Positions 7,301-14,212 of a DNA stretch of 36,657 nt are shown here, piece by piece. Under the pieces are notes generated by a model. That model did no database searches. It was not told the DNA's origin and worked only from the letters and a program-made list of their open reading frames with translations. This DNA comes from a virus. The stretch spans positions 1 through 36,657 of the IMG/VR virus record IMGVR_UViG_3300021170_000044; one strand, given 5' to 3'. Made by a program: the position numbers and the translations under genes. Positions within the stretch are counted from its first letter, which is position 1; each line of letters starts with the position of its first letter.

Positions 7301-7509
7301 TATTTACCTTTCTTCTTACGAAGGCCCTTAAGGGTTTCAGCTAAGCGTGCTCTTTTACCCTCTATGCCTTTAGATTTAGCAGCTTTTTTTAATTGAGCAG
7401 CTGGTATCTTCTTGCCTTTGGGTACATGAAGTTCTTCATGAAGAGCACCGGGATGTTTAATGGCTTTTTGTATCCACTTTTTAGGTGATGCTTTTTTCTT
7501 AGCGGCCAT
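7300..7509 (-). CDS. Small basic protein with KHPGAL motif
   Basis: 69 aa, pI clearly high. The core WIQKAIKHPGALHEELHVPK, then GKKIPAAQLKKAA and GKRARLAETLKGLRKKK, resembles a recurrent small phage protein ('KNPGALRK.L...GEKIP...L..A...GK.ARLA.TL'). Ribosome-binding site AAAAGG lies inside the end of the preceding micro-gene, and its stop overlaps the next start. Function unknown; DNA binding is plausible. Confidence 0.75.
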   Translation of the reverse strand: MAAKKKASPKKWIQKAIKHPGALHEELHVPKGKKIPAAQLKKAAKSKGIEGKRARLAETLKGLRKKKGK

Positions 7510-7510
7510 A

Positions 7511-7570
7511 TTACGCCTTTTTACATTTGCATTTCATTGATTTGCATTTTTTGCACATCATATTTTTCAT
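7511..7570 (-). CDS. Cys/Lys-rich micro-protein (19 aa)
   Basis: A 20-codon ORF encoding MKNMMCKKCKSMKCKCKKA, preceded by a strong AGGAGA six bases before the ATG and separated by one base from the next gene. Four Cys are arranged C..C....C.C among eight Lys, so a small metal- or nucleic-acid-binding peptide is possible. A longer open frame through the same stop extends to 7768, but its N-terminal part covers a terminator and another gene, so the short version is preferred. Confidence 0.55.
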   Translation of the reverse strand: MKNMMCKKCKSMKCKCKKA

Positions 7571-7609
7571 AGTATCTCCTGTGACACAAGTGTCTGATAC
7601 AAGTGTCTT

Positions 7610-7647
7610 AAAAAAGGGGGGTTTTAGGTCATGGACCCTGGCCCCCC
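7610..7647 (-). terminator. Intrinsic terminator within the small-protein cluster
   Basis: Stem GGGGGG/CCCCCC followed by six T on the minus strand. The loop holds a further small stem (GGTC/GACC). It follows the stop of the 50-aa gene, so the three genes after it may need their own promoter or read-through. Between it and the micro-gene are a palindrome GACACAAGTGTC (7582-7593) and a second copy of ACAAGTGTC. Confidence 0.7.
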
Positions 7648-7661
7648 TCCATCGAGTAATA

Positions 7662-7814
7662 TTACTGACTGTATAGAGAGTCTCTTCGCCAGCTATTCGT
7701 TTGCTTTTCAGTGGGCTTTTTATGCTCCTGCTGCAATTGCTTAGGTGTCTTGAGCGCTTTATATGCAATCTTCATCAGCTTGATATTTGGTCGTATGGTT
7801 GCAACTGCTGCCAT
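7662..7814 (-). CDS. Small basic protein (50 aa), unknown
   Basis: A 51-codon frame starting MAAVATIRPNIKLMKIAYKA and ending SWRRDSLYSQ. TAGGG lies before the ATG. The middle is Lys/Gln-rich (LKTPKQLQQEHKKPTEKQTN). It belongs to the run of short basic proteins between portal and scaffold and is followed at once by a terminator. No family recognised. Confidence 0.55.
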   Translation of the reverse strand: MAAVATIRPNIKLMKIAYKALKTPKQLQQEHKKPTEKQTNSWRRDSLYSQ

Positions 7815-7829
7815 AATAATCCCTATATC

Positions 7830-8165
7830 CTAGAATTTACGACGGCTGCGTTCACGACGAGCGGTAGATGATTCATTGCTCATCTGACGATTAACACCAG
7901 AGAATAACATTGGTGGCGCATCTTGAATGCCGTAATCCACACGAGGCCAATCTTTATTCATCGTACCTTGTGGAACCAATGCTGGCTGACTCCAATCTGC
8001 ATGGATCATTCCGCGGTCCATATGACGCATGCTTTCAGCACCATCATACCGAGATAAACCATGAGAATATTCAGCTTTATGCATCGGTTTGCGCTCATAG
8101 CGCATTGCACTGTGATCTTCTTTTGAATATGCCATCATTTTGTGATGGTGTCTTTTGGCTGCCAT
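7830..8165 (-). CDS. His/Met/Arg-rich small protein, unknown
   Basis: 111 aa. N-terminus is rich in His and Lys (MAAKRHHHKMMAYSKEDHSA). A central segment, ALVPQGTMNKDWPRVDYGIQ, precedes a basic C-terminus (SSTARRERSRRKF). The arrangement 'P..(V/T)M...(Y/W)P.V.Y......(D)...G(I/V)(D/N)' followed by a basic end is one I have seen in small proteins near portal genes of related podophages. AAAGGAG precedes the ATG. Function unknown; possibly virion-associated. Confidence 0.6.
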   Translation of the reverse strand: MAAKRHHHKMMAYSKEDHSAMRYERKPMHKAEYSHGLSRYDGAESMRHMDRGMIHADWSQPALVPQGTMNKDWPRVDYGIQDAPPMLFSGVNRQMSNESSTARRERSRRKF

Positions 8166-8254
8166 TGGCGAGCTCCTTTATGTACTGCGAACCGAAATAT
8201 CTTCGTCGCAAGGTTAATAATACCTCTACTTAGAGGATTCAGTTTAAATCTTAT

Positions 8255-8410
8255 TCACGCAGAAGGTGGCGTAGTTGGTGGCGTAACTGCCGGCGGTGTA
8301 TAAATTGATTCTGCAAGTGATGCGAGCTTTTCAACAAGCGTAACCACTGAATCAATATTATCTGCCGTTATCACCTTAGATATAGACTCTAATAACATAA
8401 GAAATTGCAT
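8255..8410 (-). CDS. Small protein with Thr/Pro tail (51 aa)
   Basis: Start ATG at 8410 follows AGGAGATGAT, an excellent ribosome-binding site, just after the portal stop. The protein is MQFLMLLESISKVITADNID, then a helix (SVVTLVEKLASLAESIY), then TPPAVTPPTTPPSA. The helix plus proline-rich tail is similar in style to small phage assembly helpers. No family recognised. Confidence 0.6.
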   Translation of the reverse strand: MQFLMLLESISKVITADNIDSVVTLVEKLASLAESIYTPPAVTPPTTPPSA

Positions 8411-8434
8411 ATCATCTCCTTTAGGTACGCGACC

Positions 8435-10552
8435 CTATTGAACAGAAAGCCGAGAACTCAAACTACCATTATTCTCTACAGGCTGATCTAACTCTTTGAG
8501 CATCTTAGATATTTCAGCCATTCGATGCAACTGTTCTATATCCAATCCTTGCAGTTCTTTTGTTGCCCGGACAAAGTTAAGCAATGCTTGTTCATGTTCC
8601 CGCTCAGCAGAAGCCTCATCTCTTTGAGCTTGCGCACGACGTTCAACGGCAAGCGCCTTATTTTCCTCAACCCGACTAATACGCTCAAGCCCAAGCCCTT
8701 GATCTGCCACCGAGCGTGCTTTCGTAAGTTCAACCTGTGCTTGACCTTGTTGCATTTGCATTTGCATTTGCATCTGCTGCATTTGCATCTGCATCTGTTC
8801 TCTTTGTTCCATCATTTGTATGAGTTCAGTTTTGTTCTGGATGGACGCTGCTTCAATCAGTGCTTTGTTTGGTATATCAATACCCGCTTGTTTAAGTTCA
8901 AAAAGCTGTGCAAATTGTAGTTGTTTCTGGCTATCAGTACCGTAGCCTTCTTGTACCATACAGTGATACTTACCAAATGCTTTATTGTGGAACTGCGGAG
9001 TTGGCTCCTGTCCTTCAAGTATCATCCTGATTTTCATAGGGCCATAGTTAGCGGTAAACATCTTTACACTGAGTTCACCAATTGCCTTTAAGGAGAAATC
9101 TGCATTATCAAACAATGGCTGAAGTGCAATACTTCCTGCAATCTGACGTATCGCTGTCTTGAACCCTGAGGCATTCTCATCCACCGTGTAACCCATGTTT
9201 TCCTCAGTAATCCCGGAGACCTTGTGCATTTCATTTGAAAACACATCCATCTGGGTAAACATAGAGGTATCAATATGTGGTGGCTGTATCGGCACAATAT
9301 CACTCATCTGCGCTTCATCTTTTAACGGGATGATTCTGCCCTGACCTGTTTGAAAGAGATGCTTGATATCAACGACTGAACCAACCTTAAATATATAGCC
9401 AGAGTTCGCGACAGACTCAAGAAGATCAGAGGAAAGCATAATACGTCGGTTGAGCATTGCTTGTGGACTCCGTAACGATCTACAGATGCCCTGTATCCTA
9501 CTGTAGTAGTACGGCATCATCGGATTGTAGTACCCAATGACCGGTACGAAATTGAAACAATCGATTCCGAAAGGGTTCTGACCGTCATAGAATACTCTAT
9601 CTTGTATGAGGATTGCCAAGCGAACCGTAGGTATAGTTTGAGTTTGTACTTCAAGCTGTGGATAATTAGCCATCATGAAATCAAAGTCATGTGTTTCCAT
9701 CTGTTCTTTAGTAATCTCCCGCCACATGCCCGATTCTTTATCAATGAGTATTTCTCTCGTTCTAAAATCACGATAATAATACTCATCGTAAGCTAAGAGG
9801 TTTTGTCCTGCCACTCCATAAGACTGCGGCATGTACATAAACCGTCCATCGCGACCTGCACCCGTAGGATTACCAGGAAGACCCATAATCTCATCAGCGA
9901 ACTGAGGCATGAGTGCCGCCGCTGCAGAGTGCGTGAGATACGAGCGTATCCAGACAAAATTGCAGTCTGATAGTGATTTATCGCGGAAATATGGATCAAT
10001 GAAGAACTGGTTATAGGTAAGATTTTTATATTTAATATCACCAAATATAGGGTCGTCAGTGAAGTCGAGGTACGCTTGTATTAGGTTCATACCGGTAATG
10101 CAGGCACCTTGATGGAATGCCTCTGAAAAGATATCATCGAACTGATTATTCTTATGTATATGCATTAATACTTTGGTCATCTGATCTGCGGTAAGTTGAT
10201 CACCATTTTCAAGCGGAGCGACAATAAGAGACTTCCGCTGTTGTCGTTGCTTACCAGAAACCATGGCGCACATTGGTCGAACTCTATTACAGTTAACAGG
10301 GTCCCTGCTTCCATTGTAAAACTGTGGCGATGAATTGGTATCGAGATTATTAGCTACTTCTCCTGCCTCAAGGCGGCTGTCTATCGTTGCTTCAATTTGG
10401 TGGGACATCCATAAAGTCTGATTGGCAAGGTAACATGCATCTATTTTCTTTTTAATATCACCATAGTCACCGACAAATGCTCCACGCTCTCCTCGTTTGG
10501 CTTCGCGTGAGACTACTGACTCAGGCAATCTTGATAGGGGCTTCACTAGCAT
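8435..10552 (-). CDS. Portal protein (P22-like)
   Basis: 705 aa from the ATG at 10552, which has AAGGAGA eight bases upstream; a longer frame from a TTG has no site. Length fits the P22 portal (725 aa). NCNRVRPMCAMVSGKQRQQR near residue 90 is the typical podophage portal start of the wing domain. Further matches: KVSGITEENMGYTVDENASG, then FKTAIRQIAGS. The C-terminal 160 residues form a helical barrel with a Met/Gln tract (about residues 593-615). The portal is the dodecameric DNA channel at the packaging vertex. Terminase lies upstream and scaffold/capsid downstream. Confidence 0.9.
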   Translation of the reverse strand: MLVKPLSRLPESVVSREAKRGERGAFVGDYGDIKKKIDACYLANQTLWMSHQIEATIDSRLEAGEVANNLDTNSSPQFYNGSRDPVNCNRVRPMCAMVSGKQRQQRKSLIVAPLENGDQLTADQMTKVLMHIHKNNQFDDIFSEAFHQGACITGMNLIQAYLDFTDDPIFGDIKYKNLTYNQFFIDPYFRDKSLSDCNFVWIRSYLTHSAAAALMPQFADEIMGLPGNPTGAGRDGRFMYMPQSYGVAGQNLLAYDEYYYRDFRTREILIDKESGMWREITKEQMETHDFDFMMANYPQLEVQTQTIPTVRLAILIQDRVFYDGQNPFGIDCFNFVPVIGYYNPMMPYYYSRIQGICRSLRSPQAMLNRRIMLSSDLLESVANSGYIFKVGSVVDIKHLFQTGQGRIIPLKDEAQMSDIVPIQPPHIDTSMFTQMDVFSNEMHKVSGITEENMGYTVDENASGFKTAIRQIAGSIALQPLFDNADFSLKAIGELSVKMFTANYGPMKIRMILEGQEPTPQFHNKAFGKYHCMVQEGYGTDSQKQLQFAQLFELKQAGIDIPNKALIEAASIQNKTELIQMMEQREQMQMQMQQMQMQMQMQQGQAQVELTKARSVADQGLGLERISRVEENKALAVERRAQAQRDEASAEREHEQALLNFVRATKELQGLDIEQLHRMAEISKMLKELDQPVENNGSLSSRLSVQ
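8751..8797 (-). repeat. ATGCAA/ATGCAG hexamer tract in the portal gene
   Basis: Tandem six-base units (ATGCAA, ATGCAG, CAG) encode the Met-Gln run QMQMQMQQMQMQMQMQQ. Such a tract can change length by slippage without breaking the frame. It lies in the C-terminal barrel helix of the portal. Confidence 0.75.
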
Positions 10553-10651
10553 TACTAAGTTCTCCTTGATACTTGTGGATTCTCTCGAAACTATATGTGA
10601 TGCTAGGGTAGAGGATGCAGACGCGCTGAGCAAATTATAAGGAGATTTATT

Positions 10652-10897
10652 ATGACAACTATATCTTTTAAAAAAACACTCCTGCTTATTTCATGTCTCA
10701 TGATTGCCACACCAACTCAAACTCTCTTCCATAAAAGCAAATCATTGAGGAAGCCGGCTATCATCGCAGGCATATCCCTTACGGCCATAATTGCAATAAT
10801 GGTGCTCTACATAAAGCTTCAAAAGCGGTACTCACTCATCAATCTTAATGAGAATGACGTGATACCCAAAAAAGATAAACGGATATTTAAGAAATAA
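10652..10897 (+). CDS. Small membrane protein on the opposite strand
   Basis: 81 aa with TAAGGAGA before the ATG. The N-terminus is a signal or first membrane segment (KKTLLLISCLMIATPTQTLF). A second segment follows (AIIAGISLTAIIAIMVLYIK), then a basic C-terminal tail (NENDVIPKKDKRIFKK). It is the only rightward gene inside the leftward late block and is closed by its own strong hairpin. Two membrane segments and a basic tail would fit a holin or a lysogenic-conversion/exclusion cargo gene. No diagnostic motif. Confidence 0.65.
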   Translation: MTTISFKKTLLLISCLMIATPTQTLFHKSKSLRKPAIIAGISLTAIIAIMVLYIKLQKRYSLINLNENDVIPKKDKRIFKK

Positions 10898-10912
10898 CCA
10901 AGATAACTAAAC

Positions 10913-10958
10913 AAGACTCTTATTATCATTTTTCCATCTTTTCGATAATAAGAGTCTT
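10913..10958. terminator. Bidirectional terminator
   Basis: Perfect 15-bp stem AAGACTCTTATTATC / GATAATAAGAGTCTT with a 16-base loop, followed by TCTTGTT on the plus strand. It closes the rightward membrane-protein gene and faces the leftward transcript leaving the 11023-11202 gene. Confidence 0.8.
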
Positions 10959-11022
10959 TCTTGTTATCACCACTGACGAGTCTTTCTATTTCCGCCACTT
11001 GCTTGATTAATCGGTGCAAATA

Positions 11023-11202
11023 TTAAACTATCTCGATATCTCCATTTTTTATATATTCTTCTTTATGCTTCAAGCAGCACAAGAGAATACCGCCGAGAAA
11101 ATTAGTCTCCTCGGCCACTTCATTTCCACAATCAAGTTGTTTCTCACCGAAACCATCATCTTCTATAAATAAATCAATAATAAACTTCATTCTTATTTCC
11201 AT
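11023..11202 (-). CDS. Small acidic protein downstream of terminase (55 or 59 aa)
   Basis: Open frame MEIRMKFIIDLFIEDDGFGE, then a Cys-containing middle (LDCGNEVAEETNF) and GGILLCCLKHKEEY. Two in-frame ATGs exist: 11202, without a clear site, and 11190, with GGAA six bases upstream, which I prefer. It lies between terminase and the bidirectional terminator. No family recognised. Confidence 0.5.
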   Translation of the reverse strand: MEIRMKFIIDLFIEDDGFGEKQLDCGNEVAEETNFLGGILLCCLKHKEEYIKNGDIEIV

Positions 11203-11239
11203 AAAAGACTAAAAACAATAATAACGTCATTTATTATTA

Positions 11240-13450
11240 TCATAGATACCCAGTCTTTCTATTGCTCGTATTTGGTTGGTTGAAAGGATATGGCAAGTTT
11301 GGCTGCCTGCCCATCAGCGCTTCCATTCTTTTCTTATCAAACTCTTCTGATGTAATGCCCTTTGATGTTAAGTGTATAGCTTGAGCCATATACCTGAGAG
11401 CATCGCAGTTTTTAACAATAGCCCCATTTGAAAGTGAAAAATGACCTACACCTGGAACATTTATACAATAAACATCCTCAAGTTCTCTCAAGCTTTCTAC
11501 GGATTCTACCCGTGGTAGATCAACACACAAGTAGTGCCATGCCAACTGTAAGGCTGCTGCTTCTAATGATTGCCTCGAATTCTTTTTTGCAGTACCCACA
11601 ATTTCTTGTCTCTTTTTTCCAACTATCCCAAGACTTGAGTCGAGTCGCTTGCTCTCTGTGCCACCCTCTTCCTTCTTCTGATCCATGCCATTTAATTGCA
11701 CCTTGTCGACAGGCATCAGAGATTCCGGGGTTTCTGATTTTTGGAATCTTTCTATGGTCTTCCGCAGCCAAACATAACAAGTTCTCCAGGCTATTATTGG
11801 CCACATTCCTATCGATGTGATGGATATGACACCCTGGTGGTATCTCTCCGAAAGCTCTTTCCCATACAGCTCGATGCATGAGGATGCTAAATGAACAGAA
11901 GTAGATTGAGTTTTGATATAATCTGTAGATTTTCCCATCGAAGTATTGGATCCACTTATCAAGGATGATCGGATCATGGAACCCTTCTGTAACTTGTCTG
12001 CGGATATCCACTCGTTGTTCATCATGAATAAATGATCCGGCGTACATTTCACCTTCGTACCGTCTTCGAATTTCACTTCCACAAGATTCGCATTTTTTCT
12101 TGTCATGTACGACTTGCTGCACTTTGACCACCCCTTTAGAGTTAAGACTTCGTCACCATCTTTAACATCTATTATCTGACGCATTCCGTTACGCGTCAAT
12201 ATGGGAGTAGATCCAACAAAACAGTAGTCACTTGCCCAGTTGTGCACTGGTTCACGGCCATACGTTCGCTTTTGCTCATCCCATTCTTTGTAATAGTTTT
12301 CAATGGCATCAACGAGTGATTTACAATTAACCTGGTCTATCCAGAATTTAGGAAAGTGAGTCATAGTGTTTTCAATTGAATCTTGTATGTCAATCTGTTG
12401 AAGTATGGTGAAGGTTATACCAAGTTGTCGTGCCTTCTCGTAACGAGTAACTGCACCACCACCCCATTCGCGCACTGCAAGATCGTGTGGTGCAAAGAAT
12501 TTACCCATACGACCCCAATATGGCTTCTTCTGCAATATCTCCACATAATGATCAAGACCAAGGTTTCTATTTGAATAACAGTCTATAATTCTAATTACTG
12601 CACCATCACCTGCAGTCTGAAACCATATAATAGTCGTTTGATCATTAACTCCAATATCAATAGCACAATGCACCAGAAGTCCTGGTTCATACATGATATG
12701 AGTAATCTGGCCGCGCTTCTTAATATCTTCAAGGCACGTACCAAATACTGCTCCATTTTGTCCACGCTCAAAAGAACACATGTATTCTTGTTCAAATAAC
12801 TCAGGGCTCATCCTTTTTTTCTCTGACTCAAGGTCATCCTCATTTATATGATTAGTTTCCTCGCTGGTCTTTCGATATACAAACCAATCGGGCATCTCTT
12901 TGGCGATAGTGTATTGCTGCCAAAAGTGATTTTTTCCATACGGGGTCGATGCCATAATCACGACGCCCCCATTACCCGCCAAAATAGGACTAACTGTATT
13001 ATAAACATCCCCATCCATATATGCATATTCAGATAGGATTACCATATAGGGGTTCGTACCCCGAATTGAGACGTTATGCGTATCGCCTGCCACGCATTGC
13101 AATACAGAGTTGTTCTTGAACACAACCTTCATCTCTGAAGTGTTGATACTCTTTATAAGTTTGGGGGGTATATAGTCTATAAACCTTTCCCCCGTAGAAC
13201 TGATTGCGGAGAATATTGCTCTGTTTGCTTGGCCGTAGGTAGGTAAAACATAGTGCACCAGGCATATCCTGCGCAGGCATTGTCTAATGGCGAGATTCCA
13301 TAAAGTGATGTCCTTACCGGCGCGTCTGGGGAGGACCACTATTACTTTTCTATAGCCTTTATTCTCAATTGCATCCCATATGGGTTCTTGGTAGGGTCTT
13401 AATAAAAACTTGTCTAATGTGATTATACTTTCTACATCTAGATTATTCAC
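11240..13450 (-). CDS. Terminase large subunit interrupted by an intein
   Basis: 736-aa precursor; about 464 aa after splicing, a normal size for a large terminase. ATPase: Walker A VVLPRRAGKD (residues 38-47), Walker B MVILSEYAYMD (136-146), coupling motif MASTPYGKNHF (166-176). Nuclease: CAIDIGVND (Asp265) and IIDCYS (Asp290). The third nuclease motif is HNWASDY | CDALRYMA, split between residues 409 and 682 by a 272-residue intein. Start is GTG at 13450 with GAAGAAGG upstream, overlapping the DUF551 gene by 8 bases. It drives DNA packaging and cuts the concatemer. The intein breaks the nuclease site, so splicing should be needed for cutting. Confidence 0.92.
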   Translation of the reverse strand: MNNLDVESIITLDKFLLRPYQEPIWDAIENKGYRKVIVVLPRRAGKDITLWNLAIRQCLRRICLVHYVLPTYGQANRAIFSAISSTGERFIDYIPPKLIKSINTSEMKVVFKNNSVLQCVAGDTHNVSIRGTNPYMVILSEYAYMDGDVYNTVSPILAGNGGVVIMASTPYGKNHFWQQYTIAKEMPDWFVYRKTSEETNHINEDDLESEKKRMSPELFEQEYMCSFERGQNGAVFGTCLEDIKKRGQITHIMYEPGLLVHCAIDIGVNDQTTIIWFQTAGDGAVIRIIDCYSNRNLGLDHYVEILQKKPYWGRMGKFFAPHDLAVREWGGGAVTRYEKARQLGITFTILQQIDIQDSIENTMTHFPKFWIDQVNCKSLVDAIENYYKEWDEQKRTYGREPVHNWASDYCFVGSTPILTRNGMRQIIDVKDGDEVLTLKGWSKCSKSYMTRKNANLVEVKFEDGTKVKCTPDHLFMMNNEWISADKLQKGSMIRSSLISGSNTSMGKSTDYIKTQSTSVHLASSCIELYGKELSERYHQGVISITSIGMWPIIAWRTCYVWLRKTIERFQKSETPESLMPVDKVQLNGMDQKKEEGGTESKRLDSSLGIVGKKRQEIVGTAKKNSRQSLEAAALQLAWHYLCVDLPRVESVESLRELEDVYCINVPGVGHFSLSNGAIVKNCDALRYMAQAIHLTSKGITSEEFDKKRMEALMGRQPNLPYPFNQPNTSNRKTGYL
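11408..12223 (-). mobile_element. Intein in the terminase large subunit
   Basis: Residues 410-681 of the precursor. N-terminal block A: CFVGSTPILTRNGMRQI, starting with the nucleophile Cys410. Block B: KVKCTPDHLF, with the T..H pair. C-terminal blocks: VYCINVPGVGHFSLSNG, then AIVKN, ending in Asn681, with Cys682 as the first downstream residue. The penultimate residue is Lys instead of the usual His, seen in some active inteins. The host motif SDY-CDALRY is restored exactly by excision. The centre (about residues 492-640) resembles nothing in this frame because the endonuclease is encoded in the -1 frame. Confidence 0.9.
11520..12047 (-). CDS. HNH homing endonuclease in the -1 frame inside the intein
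   Basis: Stop at 11520; the first ATG of the frame is at 12047, after GAAGGTGAA (frame open upstream to 12131 with GTG). From ATG it is 175 aa. Core: LMHRAVWERAFGEIPPGCHI, then HHIDRNVANNSLENLLCL, with the His-His-Asp and Asn residues of HNH endonucleases. Next come AIKWHGSEEGRGWHREQA and a CGYC zinc half-knuckle, common after the HNH core in phage enzymes. The matching second Cys pair is not present in this frame. It is read -1 relative to terminase. It could start internally, be reached by frameshifting, or be a remnant. Confidence 0.75.
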   Translation of the reverse strand: MYAGSFIHDEQRVDIRRQVTEGFHDPIILDKWIQYFDGKIYRLYQNSIYFCSFSILMHRAVWERAFGEIPPGCHIHHIDRNVANNSLENLLCLAAEDHRKIPKIRNPGISDACRQGAIKWHGSEEGRGWHREQATRLKSWDSWKKETRNCGYCKKEFEAIIRSSSLTVGMALLVC

Positions 13451-13829
13451 TTATTATACCTTCTTCTTTATCTGGATTTGGTGGTAATGGCATCCAGTGG
13501 GTTATCGAAGTAAGTCCATAACAAGTATCATCACCACGAAATTCCCCAGGACAATAATAAATGAATTTCCAAGAGCACTGATTAATTTCCGCAGATATAC
13601 CACAAGTCTTCGATGGTATATAGTTTCTATTGAGAGTTTGGCATAAAGTGCATTCTCTATACCACTTGCCACACTTGCACTTATCTCCATTTTTATAGGG
13701 AGATTTTGTGTACTCGCAAATACATACATTACTCCAATCATTAATACAATGACCATAATATCGATCAAAAACAAAATAGGATGCTATAGTTTGATCTGGC
13801 AATCTATCTTTAACGCTAATCCACTTCAC
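13443..13829 (-). CDS. DUF551 protein with Cys-rich insert
   Basis: 128 aa. Ends match DUF551: MKWISVKDRLPDQ at the start and ITHWMPLPPNPDKEE at the end. The centre (residues 28-103) has 11 Cys, including CIC, CKC, C..C and single Cys, so one or more zinc sites are likely. DUF551 proteins are common phage accessory proteins of unknown function. GTG start at 13829 with GAGGGG upstream. The stop overlaps the terminase GTG start by 8 bases. An unrelated hydrophobic frame runs through the same DNA and is judged a shadow. Confidence 0.75.
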   Translation of the reverse strand: MKWISVKDRLPDQTIASYFVFDRYYGHCINDWSNVCICEYTKSPYKNGDKCKCGKWYRECTLCQTLNRNYIPSKTCGISAEINQCSWKFIYYCPGEFRGDDTCYGLTSITHWMPLPPNPDKEEGIISE

Positions 13830-13842
13830 TTTATAACCCCTC

Positions 13843-14133
13843 TTACCTCAATCTTCTTTCTGCTAATACACACATGAGTGCGCGACGACTATATATAAAC
13901 TTACCATTCACTTTACTCAAGCCATTCTTATCTAAGAGTTCTTGTATGCTCTCAAAGTTTGTGTCTTTTTTTTTGAGCCAGTGACTTCGTAGATGCCTTC
14001 TTGAGTGAGCTTCGCTTGATGCCTGATGTCGGCTCTGCGGGTAGCTATATCTTCTTTGATTTGCTGCGGCAGTAAGTTGTAAAGTGAAAAGTGTAAGAGT
14101 GCTGAAAAGAATGGTGGAAACTTTGTTCATCAT
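13843..14133 (-). CDS. Exported basic protein, unknown
   Basis: 96 aa with a signal peptide (MMNKVSTILFSTLTLFTLQL then TAAAN) and an Arg/His-rich mature part (RRYSYPQSRHQASSEAHSRR). The C-terminal 45 residues look like a small folded helix-strand domain (FESIQELLDKNGLSKVNGKF then IYSRRALMCVLAERRLR). AAAGGAGA before the ATG-ATG start. A periplasmic location is inferred. It lies in a run of membrane or exported small genes, so a lysis or superinfection role is possible. No family recognised. Confidence 0.6.
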   Translation of the reverse strand: MMNKVSTILFSTLTLFTLQLTAAANQRRYSYPQSRHQASSEAHSRRHLRSHWLKKKDTNFESIQELLDKNGLSKVNGKFIYSRRALMCVLAERRLR

Positions 14134-14212
14134 AACAATCTCCTTTGGTGTAGTAGTTGTTAATCTAAAATAAGTGTACCACTAATCTCTTTATTTAACG
14201 CCACTCATTACC

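Noticed and set aside
7571-7768. Long N-terminal extension of the Cys-rich micro-gene (85-aa frame)
   Set aside because: It runs through a terminator hairpin and over the 50-aa gene in another frame, and lacks a ribosome-binding site; the AGGAGA is placed for the 19-aa start.
8525-8920. 131-aa plus-strand frame with His/Leu repeats in the portal gene
   Set aside because: It mirrors the Met/Gln hexamer tract of the portal; no ribosome-binding site.
10553-10633. Portal start at an upstream TTG
   Set aside because: No ribosome-binding site there, while ATG at 10552 has AAGGAGA at good spacing and gives a normal portal length.
10819-11019. Minus-strand 66-aa frame over the bidirectional terminator
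   Set aside because: Needs a TTG start, covers both arms of a 15-bp hairpin and overlaps the lone rightward gene.
13502-13774. Hydrophobic 90-aa frame inside the DUF551 gene
   Set aside because: Same strand, different frame. The DUF551 ends and the Cys pattern identify the real frame; the apparent membrane segments come from shifted Tyr/Cys codons.
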